42,896 bases of DNA from NCBI RefSeq assembly GCF_000317225.1, contig NZ_AJLL01000102.1, forward strand, positions 1 through 42,896, read 5' to 3'. The position numbers were made by a program, and so were the translations under genes. Of this stretch, positions 16,402 through 24,908 are shown piece after piece. The stretch's first letter is position 1; each line of letters begins with the position of its first letter. The notes under the pieces were generated by a model. That model searched no databases. It was given only the letters and a program-made list of their open reading frames with translations, and had not been told where the DNA came from. The DNA is from Fischerella thermalis PCC 7521 (lineage in GTDB: Bacteria; Cyanobacteriota; Cyanobacteriia; Cyanobacteriales; Nostocaceae).

Positions 16402-19152
16402 ATGACAGCAACATCACAAGAGATAATTCAGTCAAGTCAATGGCATCATCTGTCTATACAAGAAGTAACTCGGCATTTAGATACTAATTTAGAAACGGGT
16501 TTAACCTCTGCTGTCGCGGCAAAAAAACGAGAACGTTTTGGTGCGAACGAACTCAAAAGCAAACCTGGAACAAGTCCATTACTAAGATTTCTCTTGCAAT
16601 TTAACCAACCACTGCTGTACATCTTGTTGATTGCGGGTGCAATCAAGGCATTTTTGGGGCAGTGGGTGAATGCTGGGGTGATTTGGGGTGTAACTCTGAT
16701 TAACGCCATTATTGGTTTTGTGCAAGAATCTAAGGCCGAAAGTGCGATCGCTGCCTTAGCTTCCTCAGTAAAAACCAATGCAACCATCATTCGCAATGGT
16801 CAAAAGATGCAAGTTCCTTCCACAGAGTTAGTACCGGGAGATGTGGTACTACTTGCTTCTGGAGATAAGGTTCCAGCCGATTTGCGTCTGGTGCAAGCAC
16901 GGAATCTGCAAGTGAATGAGTCAGCACTCACAGGTGAATCAATTGCAATTGAAAAAAACATCCAACTGCTGGACATAGATACACCATTAGCAGAACGGAC
17001 AAACATGGCTTATGCTGGTAGCTTCGTCACCTTTGGTACTGGCAAAGGCATTGTTGTTGCCATAGGAGATGCTACAGAAACTGGACGCATTTCCCAGCTC
17101 ATAGAACAGGGAACTAGCCTGAAAACACCATTAACCCGCAAATTTGACAAATTTAGCCGTACCTTGCTGTATATCATTTTAGGGATAGCAGCATTGATGT
17201 TTGCGGTTGGGTTGGGATACGGCTACTCCTGGGTAGAAATGTTTGAAGCTGCGATCGCCTTTGCTGTCAGTGCCATTCCCGAAGGATTACCAGCTGTTGT
17301 CACGGTTACACTAGCAATTGGTGTTTCCCGCATGGCGCGGCGTCATGCTATTGTTCGCAAATTGCCAGCAGTGGAAACCCTCGGCAGTGCCACAGTTATC
17401 TGTTCTGATAAAACTGGAACCCTGACAGAAAATCAGATGACTGTACAAGCAATATATGCAGGAGATCAAAATTATACTGTCACTGGTGTAGGCTATGTCC
17501 CACAAGGAAAAATTTTACTCAATGAAAAGCCAGTAAATTGGGATAATTCTTCTGCTCTTCAGGAATGTATAAAAGCCGGACTATTATGTAATGATTCACA
17601 CCTAGAAAAAAAGAACGGACAGTGGCAGGTTGTTGGTGATCCCACAGAAGGAGCATTGATAGTTGTTGCCAACAAAGTTGGAATTACCCGTAGCAGCTTA
17701 GAAGAGGAAATGCCCAGGTTAGATGTCATTCCCTTCGAGTCTGAGTTTCAATACATGGCAACTTTGCATGAAACTTCCTCATTCGCAAGTGATAAAAAAC
17801 AAGGAACTATCTACGTCAAAGGTTCGGTCGAAGCAATTCTCAAACGTTGTCAACAGATGTTGGACGTAGAGGGGAACCTTATCCCTCTGGATGCAGAAAC
17901 TATACATCAGGAAGTTGATGCAATGGCTCATCAGGGTTTACGGGTGTTAGCATTTGCCAAGAAAACTGTGCCAGATGTAGAGACGTTGTGCACAACGTCT
18001 CTACAACATGCAGATATCGAAAATGATTTGATTTTCTTGGGATTGCAGGGGATGATCGATCCACCTAGAAAAGAAGCAATCAAAGCAGTTCAAGCCTGTC
18101 AAGAAGCTGGTATTCAAGTCAAAATGATTACAGGCGATCATGCAGTCACTGCCCAAGCAATAGCCAGAAGTATGGGCTTCAACAAAAACGGTGAAGTTCT
18201 GGCCTTTACAGGAAGTCAACTTGCTCAAATGGGTAAATCAGAACTTGCTACAGCCATAGAAGATGGAGTGGTGTTTGCTCGTGTTGCACCAGAACAGAAA
18301 CTGCGTATTGTTGAAGCACTACAATCTAGAGGCGAAGTCGTCGCCATGACAGGGGATGGTGTCAACGATGCACCCGCCCTCAAACAGGCAGATATTGGTA
18401 TTGCGATGGGAGGTGCAGGTACAGAGGTGGCGAAAGAAGCCTCTGATATGATTTTGACCGATGATAATTTCGCTTCCATAGAAGCAGCAGTTGAAGAAGG
18501 GCGGACTGTATATCGAAACCTGCTCAAAGCGATCGCCTTCATTTTACCCGTCAACGGTGGTGAATCGATGACGATTTTGATTAGTGTACTACTTGCCAGA
18601 GAATTGCCGATTTTATCTTTACAAGTTCTGTGGTTGAACATGGTGAATTCCATCACCATGACTGTACCCTTAGCCTTTGAGCCAAAATCTGAACGGGTGA
18701 TGCAAAAACCACCACGTAATCCCAGTGAACCTTTACTATCCCCAAGTCTACTCCAACGCATCTTGGCAATTTCCATCTTTAACTGGATTTTGATTTTTGG
18801 CGTATTTGAATGGATACAACAAACCACAGGAAATATCAACTTAGCTAGGACAATGGCAATTCAAGCCTTAGTAGCTGGACGAATTTTTTATCTTTTAAGT
18901 ATTAGTCAATTAGGAAGTGCTGTTATTGCCAGTATTCGAGGAATTAGACATAGAATTAACGATACCTCAGCAATTGTAATTGGAATTGCTTGTACTGTAA
19001 TTTTGCAGATAATTTTTAGTCAATGGAACTTGATGAATAGCTTATTTTCTACAGCACCACTAAACTTAAATCAATGGTTAATTTGCTTGCTTATCGGGTT
19101 GCCAATGGTTATAGTATCCGCATTAGTCAACCGATTTGACCCTCTTGACTGA
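16402..19152 (+). CDS. P-type (P2-like) cation-transporting ATPase
   Basis: The 916-residue pump starts at ATG 16402 (GTG 16378 would add eight residues). It has an N-terminal cation-ATPase domain (FGANELKSK), the TGES actuator loop (SALTGESIAIEK), AIPEGLPAVVTV in M4, the phosphorylation motif SDKTGTLTENQ with Asp336, the KGSVEAIL nucleotide-domain motif, MITGDH, and MTGDGVNDAPALKQADIGIAMG. The last part has the usual C-terminal helices. It would pump a cation across the plasma or thylakoid membrane at ATP cost. M4 is of the calcium-pump type, but M6 (LWLNMVNSITMTVPLAFEP) lacks the usual calcium-binding Asp, so specificity is open. A palindrome is in frame at residues 525-535 (VETLCTTSLQ) in the N-P region. 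Confidence 0.88.
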   Translation: MTATSQEIIQSSQWHHLSIQEVTRHLDTNLETGLTSAVAAKKRERFGANELKSKPGTSPLLRFLLQFNQPLLYILLIAGAIKAFLGQWVNAGVIWGVTLINAIIGFVQESKAESAIAALASSVKTNATIIRNGQKMQVPSTELVPGDVVLLASGDKVPADLRLVQARNLQVNESALTGESIAIEKNIQLLDIDTPLAERTNMAYAGSFVTFGTGKGIVVAIGDATETGRISQLIEQGTSLKTPLTRKFDKFSRTLLYIILGIAALMFAVGLGYGYSWVEMFEAAIAFAVSAIPEGLPAVVTVTLAIGVSRMARRHAIVRKLPAVETLGSATVICSDKTGTLTENQMTVQAIYAGDQNYTVTGVGYVPQGKILLNEKPVNWDNSSALQECIKAGLLCNDSHLEKKNGQWQVVGDPTEGALIVVANKVGITRSSLEEEMPRLDVIPFESEFQYMATLHETSSFASDKKQGTIYVKGSVEAILKRCQQMLDVEGNLIPLDAETIHQEVDAMAHQGLRVLAFAKKTVPDVETLCTTSLQHADIENDLIFLGLQGMIDPPRKEAIKAVQACQEAGIQVKMITGDHAVTAQAIARSMGFNKNGEVLAFTGSQLAQMGKSELATAIEDGVVFARVAPEQKLRIVEALQSRGEVVAMTGDGVNDAPALKQADIGIAMGGAGTEVAKEASDMILTDDNFASIEAAVEEGRTVYRNLLKAIAFILPVNGGESMTILISVLLARELPILSLQVLWLNMVNSITMTVPLAFEPKSERVMQKPPRNPSEPLLSPSLLQRILAISIFNWILIFGVFEWIQQTTGNINLARTMAIQALVAGRIFYLLSISQLGSAVIASIRGIRHRINDTSAIVIGIACTVILQIIFSQWNLMNSLFSTAPLNLNQWLICLLIGLPMVIVSALVNRFDPLD
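17976..18005. repeat. REP-like palindrome, TTGTG core, inside the ATPase gene
   Basis: Perfect 30-bp palindrome with arms TGTAGAGACG and CGTCTCTACA and core TTGTGCACAA. Read in frame as VETLCTTSLQ between KKTVPD and HADIENDLIFLG, just before the conserved LQGMIDPPR segment, so it sits in a surface loop of the cytoplasmic domain. Confidence 0.9.
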
Positions 19153-19154
19153 GT

Positions 19155-19290
19155 TATATCATGTCCGTTTGAAGACTTATCATATCTGTGAAGACCGGTA
19201 ATTGGTAATGGGTAATGGGTAATGGGAAAACCAATTTACCTGTTACCTACAAGGCCAACCAAATCGTAAGTAATTAGCCGGACTTGATAT
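19155..19290. mobile_element. MITE-like element, copy 2 (inverted relative to copy 1)
   Basis: It begins two bases after the ATPase stop codon with ATATCATGTCCGTTTG, runs through AAGACTTATCATATCTGTG and four GGTAATG-type heptamers, and ends GTAAGTAATTAGCCGGAC-TTGATAT. It is the reverse complement of 2723-2859 with few differences at the ends. Again the same end faces the stop codon of the neighbouring gene. Confidence 0.65.
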
Positions 19291-19792
19291 TAGTTAATCA
19301 CTCAGTAAAAGGAAACAGGGAATAGGTAGAAACCAATTACCTTTTCCCCAATTACCAACTGCGGAAATACAATATCATACGCAATTAGCTAAACTTGATG
19401 TTAGAAAAATTTGATTCTTGGCGTTCTTGGCGTCTTGGTGGTTCATTCTTAATCCTCTTTTATACAACGCCCAAAAATCCTTACCTGTAAACCATACTAG
19501 CTGAAAATCTTGAATTAGAAATAGATGCATTGAACCTATTTTTACAATTGTCTCTGAATAAGTATCTAGGAAAATCAGATTAATACCAATAGAATAGATA
19601 CAGGAATGAAATTCAGATTTAGTGATCGCTGCCTTTTTTGGATTTATAGGTATTTTGATTAAGTTAATTGACCGAAAATCAGAGGGTACAAGCTCCTGAC
19701 TTCAGTCATTGGGATAAGCCCTTAGGAGATTTTAATTCCCTTTTAGACCTCATGAGAGTGCGTCTTCACATTAGACATCTGGTGAAAAAGAA
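19291..19792. other. Intergenic region with decayed repeat ends
   Basis: A degenerate third copy of the element end (ATACGCAATTAGCTAAAC-TTGATGTTAG) lies at 19377-19404, preceded by TTACC-rich heptamers. A TTGGCGTTCTTGGCGTCTTGG tract at 19418-19438 resembles other cyanobacterial intergenic repeats. A 70-codon plus frame (19668-19880, TTG start) contains VQAPDFSHWDKPLGDFNSL, which I do not recognise; it ends inside a decayed palindrome and is not called a gene. Confidence 0.4.
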
Positions 19793-19824
19793 TGTAAAGA
19801 CTCGCTGTTTGAAGCGTCTCTACA
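19793..19824. repeat. Degenerate REP-like palindrome
   Basis: TGTAAAGACTCGC at the left and GCGTCTCTACA at the right keep the arms of the RAYT-associated palindrome; the core is no longer symmetric. It lies in non-coding or very doubtful coding sequence. Confidence 0.6.
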
Positions 19825-19907
19825 AGGATTTTGAGCAACGCATAATTAAATTCGGTCGATGTCTATTAAATTGCTATTAGTTGGGGTTCTGTGTCTTTTT
19901 AAAGAAA

Positions 19908-19931
19908 AAGGAGAGCCATCGCTCTCCTTTG
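19908..19931 (-). terminator. Bidirectional Rho-independent terminator
   Basis: Perfect 10-bp stem AAAGGAGAGC/GCTCTCCTTT with a 4-nt loop. On the minus strand it is followed by TTCTTT, placing it about 30 bp after the 1,184-aa surface protein gene. It could also stop transcription from the plus side. Confidence 0.8.
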
Positions 19932-19962
19932 TTCTTGTCATGGATAATTGTGGAGTAGGGAA

Positions 19963-22900
19963 TTATTTCACCCGTCCTCGGAAGCGAATGAAACCATAGG
20001 AATTGGTGGGTGTTCCAGAAGCGGTGGCGTTGGGTAAATCGCCTAAATTCACCACAATTGCACCATTAGTATTTTCACCACCACAGTCAACAGTAGGATA
20101 AACATCTGTTGGATCTTCTTGGGGTGGGAAATACTGCGCGACATCTCCATCTTTGATATTGGTAAGAGATTCGGTATTACCATTATATTGCCAGACAATT
20201 CCTCGGTCAGTGTTTTGTAAACCCAGGTTGTTTTTGGTAGCAAAGTTGTTAAAAGCAGTGGGGATGAAGGTGACATTATTGGGGATGCGATCGCACACTA
20301 ATACATTCTTGGCTTGATTATCTCCAGCTGAGAGATAGTAAATCGTGTATTCCACCTCATCCCCAGGATAAATTTTACCACCGTTGATACCACCAATGAG
20401 AAATGTATTGGGATTAGGCCATTTATCCGTGTCCTTAGGATCGGGTGTGAGAGTATCGAGATTGTTATCATCATAGGGATTATTGGGGTCATCTTTATAT
20501 TTATCTAATTCATCGCCCCCGTTAGTAGTCACGCTGTGATTGATAGCTGTAATTCTTTTGACTAAAATTACATTCGGATTATTTGCAGTAGCGGCGACGT
20601 TGTTAGTGTCTGAGGCACTATTATTATCGTTGTTTGGATCGCTGACAGTTGGTGGAGTTGTGACTGTAGCAGTATTAGTAATTGTACCACTGGCGTTAGA
20701 ATCAACTTGGGCATCAACCGTTAAAGTTGCAGTACCATTTTTAAGCAAGCTAACTGTGATATTCAGCTCACCCGTACCCGATGACTGATCGCAGCTAGAA
20801 CCATTACTAGCATTACAAGACCAGTTAGTAAATGTTAAACCAGGAGGAACTAGATCAGCGACATGGATGCCAGCGACATTATCAGGGCCATTATTCCGCA
20901 CTACAATCGTGTAGGTAGTTGTTGCTCCTGGTGCCACAGAAGAGACTCCATCATCTTTTTTGACTACTTCGATATCGGCTGTACCCAACAGAGTCAGTGT
21001 TACTGATGGCTTATTGTTGTTAGTCACACCCTCGTTAGAAGTCACTAAGTTATTTGGTAATTCATTCGTAAGATTACCAACAAAATCTGATGTAACTTTG
21101 ACTTTGAGCGTACATTGAGCCCCAGCATTGATAGTGGCATTACTCAGAGAAACTTGATTGCTACCAGGATTGGCTACTATAGTGCCACCGCTACAACCAG
21201 AACCTGTAAAAGTGGCATTAGGTGAACTGGCAATTTTCATGCCCGTTGGAAATTCGTCTACTAATGCAACACCTGTCAATTTGATGGCATTGGCATTGTT
21301 ATTCAGAATCAAAATATTTAGCGTCGATGTATCACCATAGTTGATGCTTGTGGGTGAGAAAGATTTGTTTAAAGTCACGAAACTATTAATCCTAGTTACT
21401 GTCGCCTTGGCATCACTTGTATTGCTTGCACCTTGGTCAGTAATGACAGAATTTTTGGGAATAATATTTTCATCAGAGCCAGTTGTATTAGGTACTTGCA
21501 CATTAACACTAATACTGCAACTTCCGACTGTGGGCAATGTACCACCGCTCAAGGTGATCTGCGTGCTGTTAGTAGGGGCACTGACTGTGCCATTGCAAGA
21601 ATTTGTTAGGTTGGGTGCAGAGCTAATTTTGTGTCCAGTGGGTAAATTATCAGTTAGGTTGATACCTGTGAATGCGGGTGCGCCACTATTACGGGTGACA
21701 GTGATAGTCAAACGAGTGACGCCTCCCACCGGAACAGTTACTGGAGAAAATGATTTGCTGAGGCTTAAAGCAGGCTTCACATCTAGTTCCGCAGTAGCGA
21801 TCGCAGTATTGTTGCCCAAATCTGTCTTTAAACCATTAATTGCGATCGTATTTGTACGTTTACCTATAGGAGCATTGATGGCAACTTGCACAGGCACGGT
21901 AATTGTACATGAGCCTTTGGCAGGAATTGTGCCACTATTCATAGTAATAACTGTGCTGCCTGCTGTAGCATTCACCGTACCACCGCTACAGGTGGTGCTA
22001 GCCGCAGGACTAGAAGCAACGGTGAACCCCGAACCCATTGTTGTCAAGTTGTCGGTGAAAGATGTGATGGTGGCTTGGGTATTTGCCGTGTTAGAGAGGG
22101 TAATTGTGAGAGTGCTTTGTCCTCCCTGTACACTCGTACTTGGTGAGAAGCTTTTGCTCAAAGAAACAGGCGTAGCCTGGCTGACTGTTAAAGTGGCGTT
22201 GGTTGCAGGGTAATTTACCCCATTCAAGTTGCCAGCTGGTATGTCGTTTTTGTAGCTACCGCTTGTATTCGCAGTCACATTTACCTGAATCTGACAGGAA
22301 CCAGAACCACTACCTGAAGGTGCAGGAGGAACTGTACCACCTGAGAGTTGGACTTGAGTGGCAGTAAACGTTACTGTGCCACCGCAGGTATTTTTTACTA
22401 ATTCAGTTACTGTCAGCCCAGAAGGCATGGTATCAGTAATATTAGCTGAGGTAATTGGCGTACTGTTGAAGTTACGTAGGGTCAAAGTGAGTACAGATAT
22501 CTCACCTGTTTGGATATTACTAGGAGAAAAGGCTTTATTGACTTCGGCTCCTGTTTGTACCTTCACAGAACCTTCAATCGGGCTAGTGTTAGTAATTCCT
22601 TCTGTTGTAATGACATTTTTTGCAGCAATTGTATTTTTAACGTTGCCGTTTTGGAAATCATTGGGACTACTGGCTTCTAATTTAACGGTGACAGTACATG
22701 AACTACTAGCCGGGATGGTTCCACCACTCAGACTAACTGTATTCGACCCAGCAACGGCAGTAACAGTGCCACTACCACAGGTTGTTGAGGCTGAAGGAGT
22801 TGTTGCTACTTTCAAAGGAGCTGGCAAGTTATCAGTGAAGCTTGCGTTAGTTAGTGGGAAACCATTTGAGTTGTTTAAGGTAATGGTCATTGTAGTGGGT

Positions 22901-23517
22901 GAACCATTACCCTGAACAGTGCCAGGAGAAAAGGATTTAGAACCTGTGATTGGTACACCAGAGGAGACAGTGAGAGTAGCGTTAGCTGCTAGTGGGTTGG
23001 TGCCTTGAGAAGAGGTAACGGTATTTGCCGCAATTGTATTGACGTAGGTATTGGGAGTAGATGCAATTACCTTCAAAGTGATTTTGCAATTACCAGGAGT
23101 ACCACTTGTTGCTGCTGGAATAGTACCACCGGAGAGTTGAATACTAGTACTACCAGGGTTAGCTGTCACCGTTCCGCCACAGGTATTGCTCATCATCGCT
23201 GGGCTAGCAATCACAAGTCCAGATGGCAAATTATCAGTCATGCTAGTGTTGGTTGCGGCCGACAAGTTGGAATTAAATAGTTGTATTGTTAGGGTTGAAG
23301 TTTGATTAACAAAAATAGATATGGGGTTGAATTCTTTATTAACTGCGACCGCAGCATGAGCTTTACCTGCACTCAATCCTATGCCAACAAAGGCAAACCC
23401 AAAAGACAAGCAAGACAAAATTATTGGGGACTGTTTAAGTGTTTGAATGGGGGTTTTTTGAATAATTTTGCTTCGGGATAGATGCAATTCCCGCAGGTAC
23501 TTAAATAAATATTTCAT
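19963..23517 (-). CDS. Large exported repeat protein with DUF11 domain
   Basis: The 1,184-residue protein has a signal peptide (hydrophobic LSCLSFGFAFVGIGLSAG, cleavage near HA|AVAV, residue 55). Six tandem repeats of about 130 residues follow, each opening like SKSFSP and G-S-x-LTITL-x-N, then TDNLP-x-GL, TCGGTVTA and LSGGTIPA-x-x-CTI, with paired cysteines. A seventh, standard DUF11 domain starts at ADIEVVKKDDG (about 845). A distinct C-terminal domain ends FIRFRGRVK. Repeat residues point to stacked Ig-like beta sandwiches in a long cell-surface fibre or adhesin. No membrane anchor or sorting motif is visible at the C-terminus, so attachment is unknown. It is downstream of, but separated by the RAYT region from, the surface operon of similar proteins. 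Confidence 0.83.
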   Translation of the reverse strand: MKYLFKYLRELHLSRSKIIQKTPIQTLKQSPIILSCLSFGFAFVGIGLSAGKAHAAVAVNKEFNPISIFVNQTSTLTIQLFNSNLSAATNTSMTDNLPSGLVIASPAMMSNTCGGTVTANPGSTSIQLSGGTIPAATSGTPGNCKITLKVIASTPNTYVNTIAANTVTSSQGTNPLAANATLTVSSGVPITGSKSFSPGTVQGNGSPTTMTITLNNSNGFPLTNASFTDNLPAPLKVATTPSASTTCGSGTVTAVAGSNTVSLSGGTIPASSSCTVTVKLEASSPNDFQNGNVKNTIAAKNVITTEGITNTSPIEGSVKVQTGAEVNKAFSPSNIQTGEISVLTLTLRNFNSTPITSANITDTMPSGLTVTELVKNTCGGTVTFTATQVQLSGGTVPPAPSGSGSGSCQIQVNVTANTSGSYKNDIPAGNLNGVNYPATNATLTVSQATPVSLSKSFSPSTSVQGGQSTLTITLSNTANTQATITSFTDNLTTMGSGFTVASSPAASTTCSGGTVNATAGSTVITMNSGTIPAKGSCTITVPVQVAINAPIGKRTNTIAINGLKTDLGNNTAIATAELDVKPALSLSKSFSPVTVPVGGVTRLTITVTRNSGAPAFTGINLTDNLPTGHKISSAPNLTNSCNGTVSAPTNSTQITLSGGTLPTVGSCSISVNVQVPNTTGSDENIIPKNSVITDQGASNTSDAKATVTRINSFVTLNKSFSPTSINYGDTSTLNILILNNNANAIKLTGVALVDEFPTGMKIASSPNATFTGSGCSGGTIVANPGSNQVSLSNATINAGAQCTLKVKVTSDFVGNLTNELPNNLVTSNEGVTNNNKPSVTLTLLGTADIEVVKKDDGVSSVAPGATTTYTIVVRNNGPDNVAGIHVADLVPPGLTFTNWSCNASNGSSCDQSSGTGELNITVSLLKNGTATLTVDAQVDSNASGTITNTATVTTPPTVSDPNNDNNSASDTNNVAATANNPNVILVKRITAINHSVTTNGGDELDKYKDDPNNPYDDNNLDTLTPDPKDTDKWPNPNTFLIGGINGGKIYPGDEVEYTIYYLSAGDNQAKNVLVCDRIPNNVTFIPTAFNNFATKNNLGLQNTDRGIVWQYNGNTESLTNIKDGDVAQYFPPQEDPTDVYPTVDCGGENTNGAIVVNLGDLPNATASGTPTNSYGFIRFRGRVK

Positions 23518-23805
23518 TGTTTAATTCCAACAAAATGTTTATATTGCTGATATTGGCTTTACTAACTGTAATTGCAACATTGTTTGGTATACCCAAGGTA
23601 TAACCAATAAGAATATCAGTATCGCTGGTATCAACTTGGATGCAGTACTAGGAGTAGTGATGGGTACAGAGGTCGTCGAGACGGTAGTACTGGTAATGCT
23701 GCGATCGCTAATTACCTTCTCACCTGTATCGTTAAAATCTCCATCACGATTCAAATCAATCCAGCCACTTAAGTAACCCGTACCAAAGGTAGTAATGTCT
23801 CCAAC
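23501..23805 (-). pseudogene. Frameshifted remnant of a GEVED-type surface protein
   Basis: From a stop codon at 23806-23808 the frame reads VGDITTFGTGYLSGWIDLN then RDGDFNDTGEKVISDRSI, which matches the calcium-rich GEVED domain opening (WIDFNRDGDWND-x-GE). After STASK the frame turns into a hydrophobic run, whereas the next frame continues sensibly: VDTSDTDILIGYTLGIPNN and VAITVSKANISNI, running to a stop at 23501, inside the next gene. So at least one frameshift and a missing N-terminus are implied. It lies directly upstream of the 1,184-aa gene and may be what is left of a larger upstream gene, lost when the RAYT region arrived. Confidence 0.6.
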
Positions 23806-24068
23806 TTAGTCTGAGAAAATTTTTCATGATAAATTCTCTACATCGGACGTTTTTCATTTAGACACCCCATCAATTGACCGCACAATGACGTTGACAGCAG
23901 GTTCAGATATCCCATATTGGGGATAAATAGCAATCATACTTAGGTATTCCCTAGTCTTTAGATTACCCAATTTGTACGAAAATTTACTATGATTATCTAT
24001 ATTTACTGGGGCGATCATTCTTAGGTACATCACAAATTATTCAATAAAATAGAATTTGCAATTTTCAA
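23806..24068. other. Intergenic region with an 18-bp direct repeat
   Basis: No gene is seen. GCAATCATACTTAGGTAT (23930-23947) and GCGATCATTCTTAGGTAC (24011-24028) match at 15 of 18 bases and lie 81 bp apart. The meaning is unknown; they could be operator sites for the surface gene or ends of a lost element. Confidence 0.35.
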
Positions 24069-24141
24069 GACGTTGCATTGTAGAGACGTTGCATTGTAGA
24101 GACGTTGCATTGTAGAGACGTTGCATTGCAACGTCTCTACA
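24069..24141. repeat. REP array downstream of the RAYT gene (16-bp units)
   Basis: Three exact direct copies of GACGTTGCATTGTAGA (24069-24116) lead into a complete palindrome (24111-24141) with arms TGTAGAGACG and CGTCTCTACA. Only the left half is repeated. The array ends 16 bp from the RAYT stop codon. Confidence 0.92.
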
Positions 24142-24157
24142 TTCGGGGGTGTAGGTA

Positions 24158-24745
24158 TCACATCCATAAATTTGCAGGGTTATTTTTGTCTTCTTCCCAT
24201 TTAGTAGGATTGTTAATGATGTATTCGCGAATGCGGTCTAAAGAACCATCAGCACGAATGATGTGGTCGTAGAATCGTGATTGCCAAGCAAAATGGTTAT
24301 GACCGTTTTCCCGACACCAACGGGTGACAACAGATTTGTATGATCGTGCGATCGCACCTAACGAACCTGGTTTGGGAGATATGTTAGACATGAATTGACG
24401 TTGGGTGATGTCCCATGGCACATCATTTTGTGTAGAGACGTTGCAGTGCAACGTCTCTACGTTTTCGGGACGGTCGATAACAACAATGCCGTGTACGTGA
24501 TTGGGCATAATGACGTAGGCATCGATGTAGGTGTAATCAAAATGGTTGGGAATGTCTACCCAGAATCTTTGGGCAATTTTCCCAATTACTGATAAATGCA
24601 CCTGACCTGAAACCACGTTACCGAAATAATGGTCACGATTTTTGGTACAAATGGTAATGAAATACGAACCGTTGGCGGCATAGTTGCGATTTGGCAAACG
24701 GGTTGATTCAACCCGGTATTTACCTTGGAATTTTGGTTGTGTCAT
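24158..24745 (-). CDS. REP-associated tyrosine transposase (RAYT, Y1/HUH family)
   Basis: The 195-residue protein is a Y1 transposase of the REP-associated type. YFITICTKNRDHYFG (residues 28-42) is the family opening, MPNHVHGIVVI (80-90) holds the HUH metal-binding motif H83-V-H85, and WQSRFYDHIIR (154-164) contains Tyr159, the likely nucleophile; RIREYIINNPTKW closes the domain. RAYTs cut and join single-stranded DNA at palindromes (REP) flanking their gene. Here such palindromes occur as arrays on both sides, and one copy (24431-24460) is read in frame as [10 protein letters not shown] (residues 96-105), in the linker after the HUH strand. All key residues appear intact. The gene is single, flanked by surface protein genes. 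Confidence 0.88.
   Translation of the reverse strand: MTQPKFQGKYRVESTRLPNRNYAANGSYFITICTKNRDHYFGNVVSGQVHLSVIGKIAQRFWVDIPNHFDYTYIDAYVIMPNHVHGIVVIDRPENVETLHCNVSTQNDVPWDITQRQFMSNISPKPGSLGAIARSYKSVVTRWCRENGHNHFAWQSRFYDHIIRADGSLDRIREYIINNPTKWEEDKNNPANLWM
24431..24460. repeat. REP-like palindrome inside the RAYT gene
   Basis: Arms TGTAGAGACG and CGTCTCTAC around TTGCA-G-TGCAA. The transposase gene carries a copy of its own presumed target repeat, in frame, between the HUH strand and the C-terminal helices. Confidence 0.9.
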
Positions 24746-24774
24746 GGTTACAATTCCAAATCCGTTACCCTGGG

Positions 24775-24892
24775 GTAGAGACGTTGCATTGCAACGTCTC
24801 TACACATTGCAACGTCTCTACACATTGCAACGTCTCTACACATTGCAACGTCTCTACACATTGCAACGTCTCTACACATTGCAACGTCTCTA
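24775..24892. repeat. REP array upstream of the RAYT gene (18-bp units)
   Basis: A complete palindrome (24775-24803) is followed by direct copies of ATTGCAACGTCTCTACAC, six units in all (24788-24892), the last cut short. Only the right half is repeated, the mirror of the downstream array. It lies 29 bp before the RAYT start codon and 16 bp after the barrel gene's stop. Confidence 0.93.
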
Positions 24893-24908
24893 AATTTGAT
24901 TGGTAATT

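Noticed and set aside
18225-18839. 204-codon minus-strand frame inside the ATPase gene
   Set aside because: Shadow of highly conserved ATPase motifs; no domain on the opposite strand.
19668-19880. 70-codon plus-strand frame
   Set aside because: TTG start, no ribosome site, and its second half is translated from a decayed REP palindrome; could be a remnant but is not supported.
21341-22915. Long plus-strand frames opposite the 1,184-aa gene
   Set aside because: They mirror the repeated Thr/Ser/Gly-rich coding of the real gene, give unbroken hydrophobic composition without domains, and share its periodicity.
24069-24892. Regular repeats on both sides of a gene as a CRISPR array
   Set aside because: Units are directly adjacent, with no unique spacers, and are halves of one palindrome; no cas gene is nearby.
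24684-24906. Plus-strand ORFs with repeated LQRLYT or CNVSTH units
   Set aside because: They are translations of the 18-bp REP array, with no start context and no extension into unique sequence.
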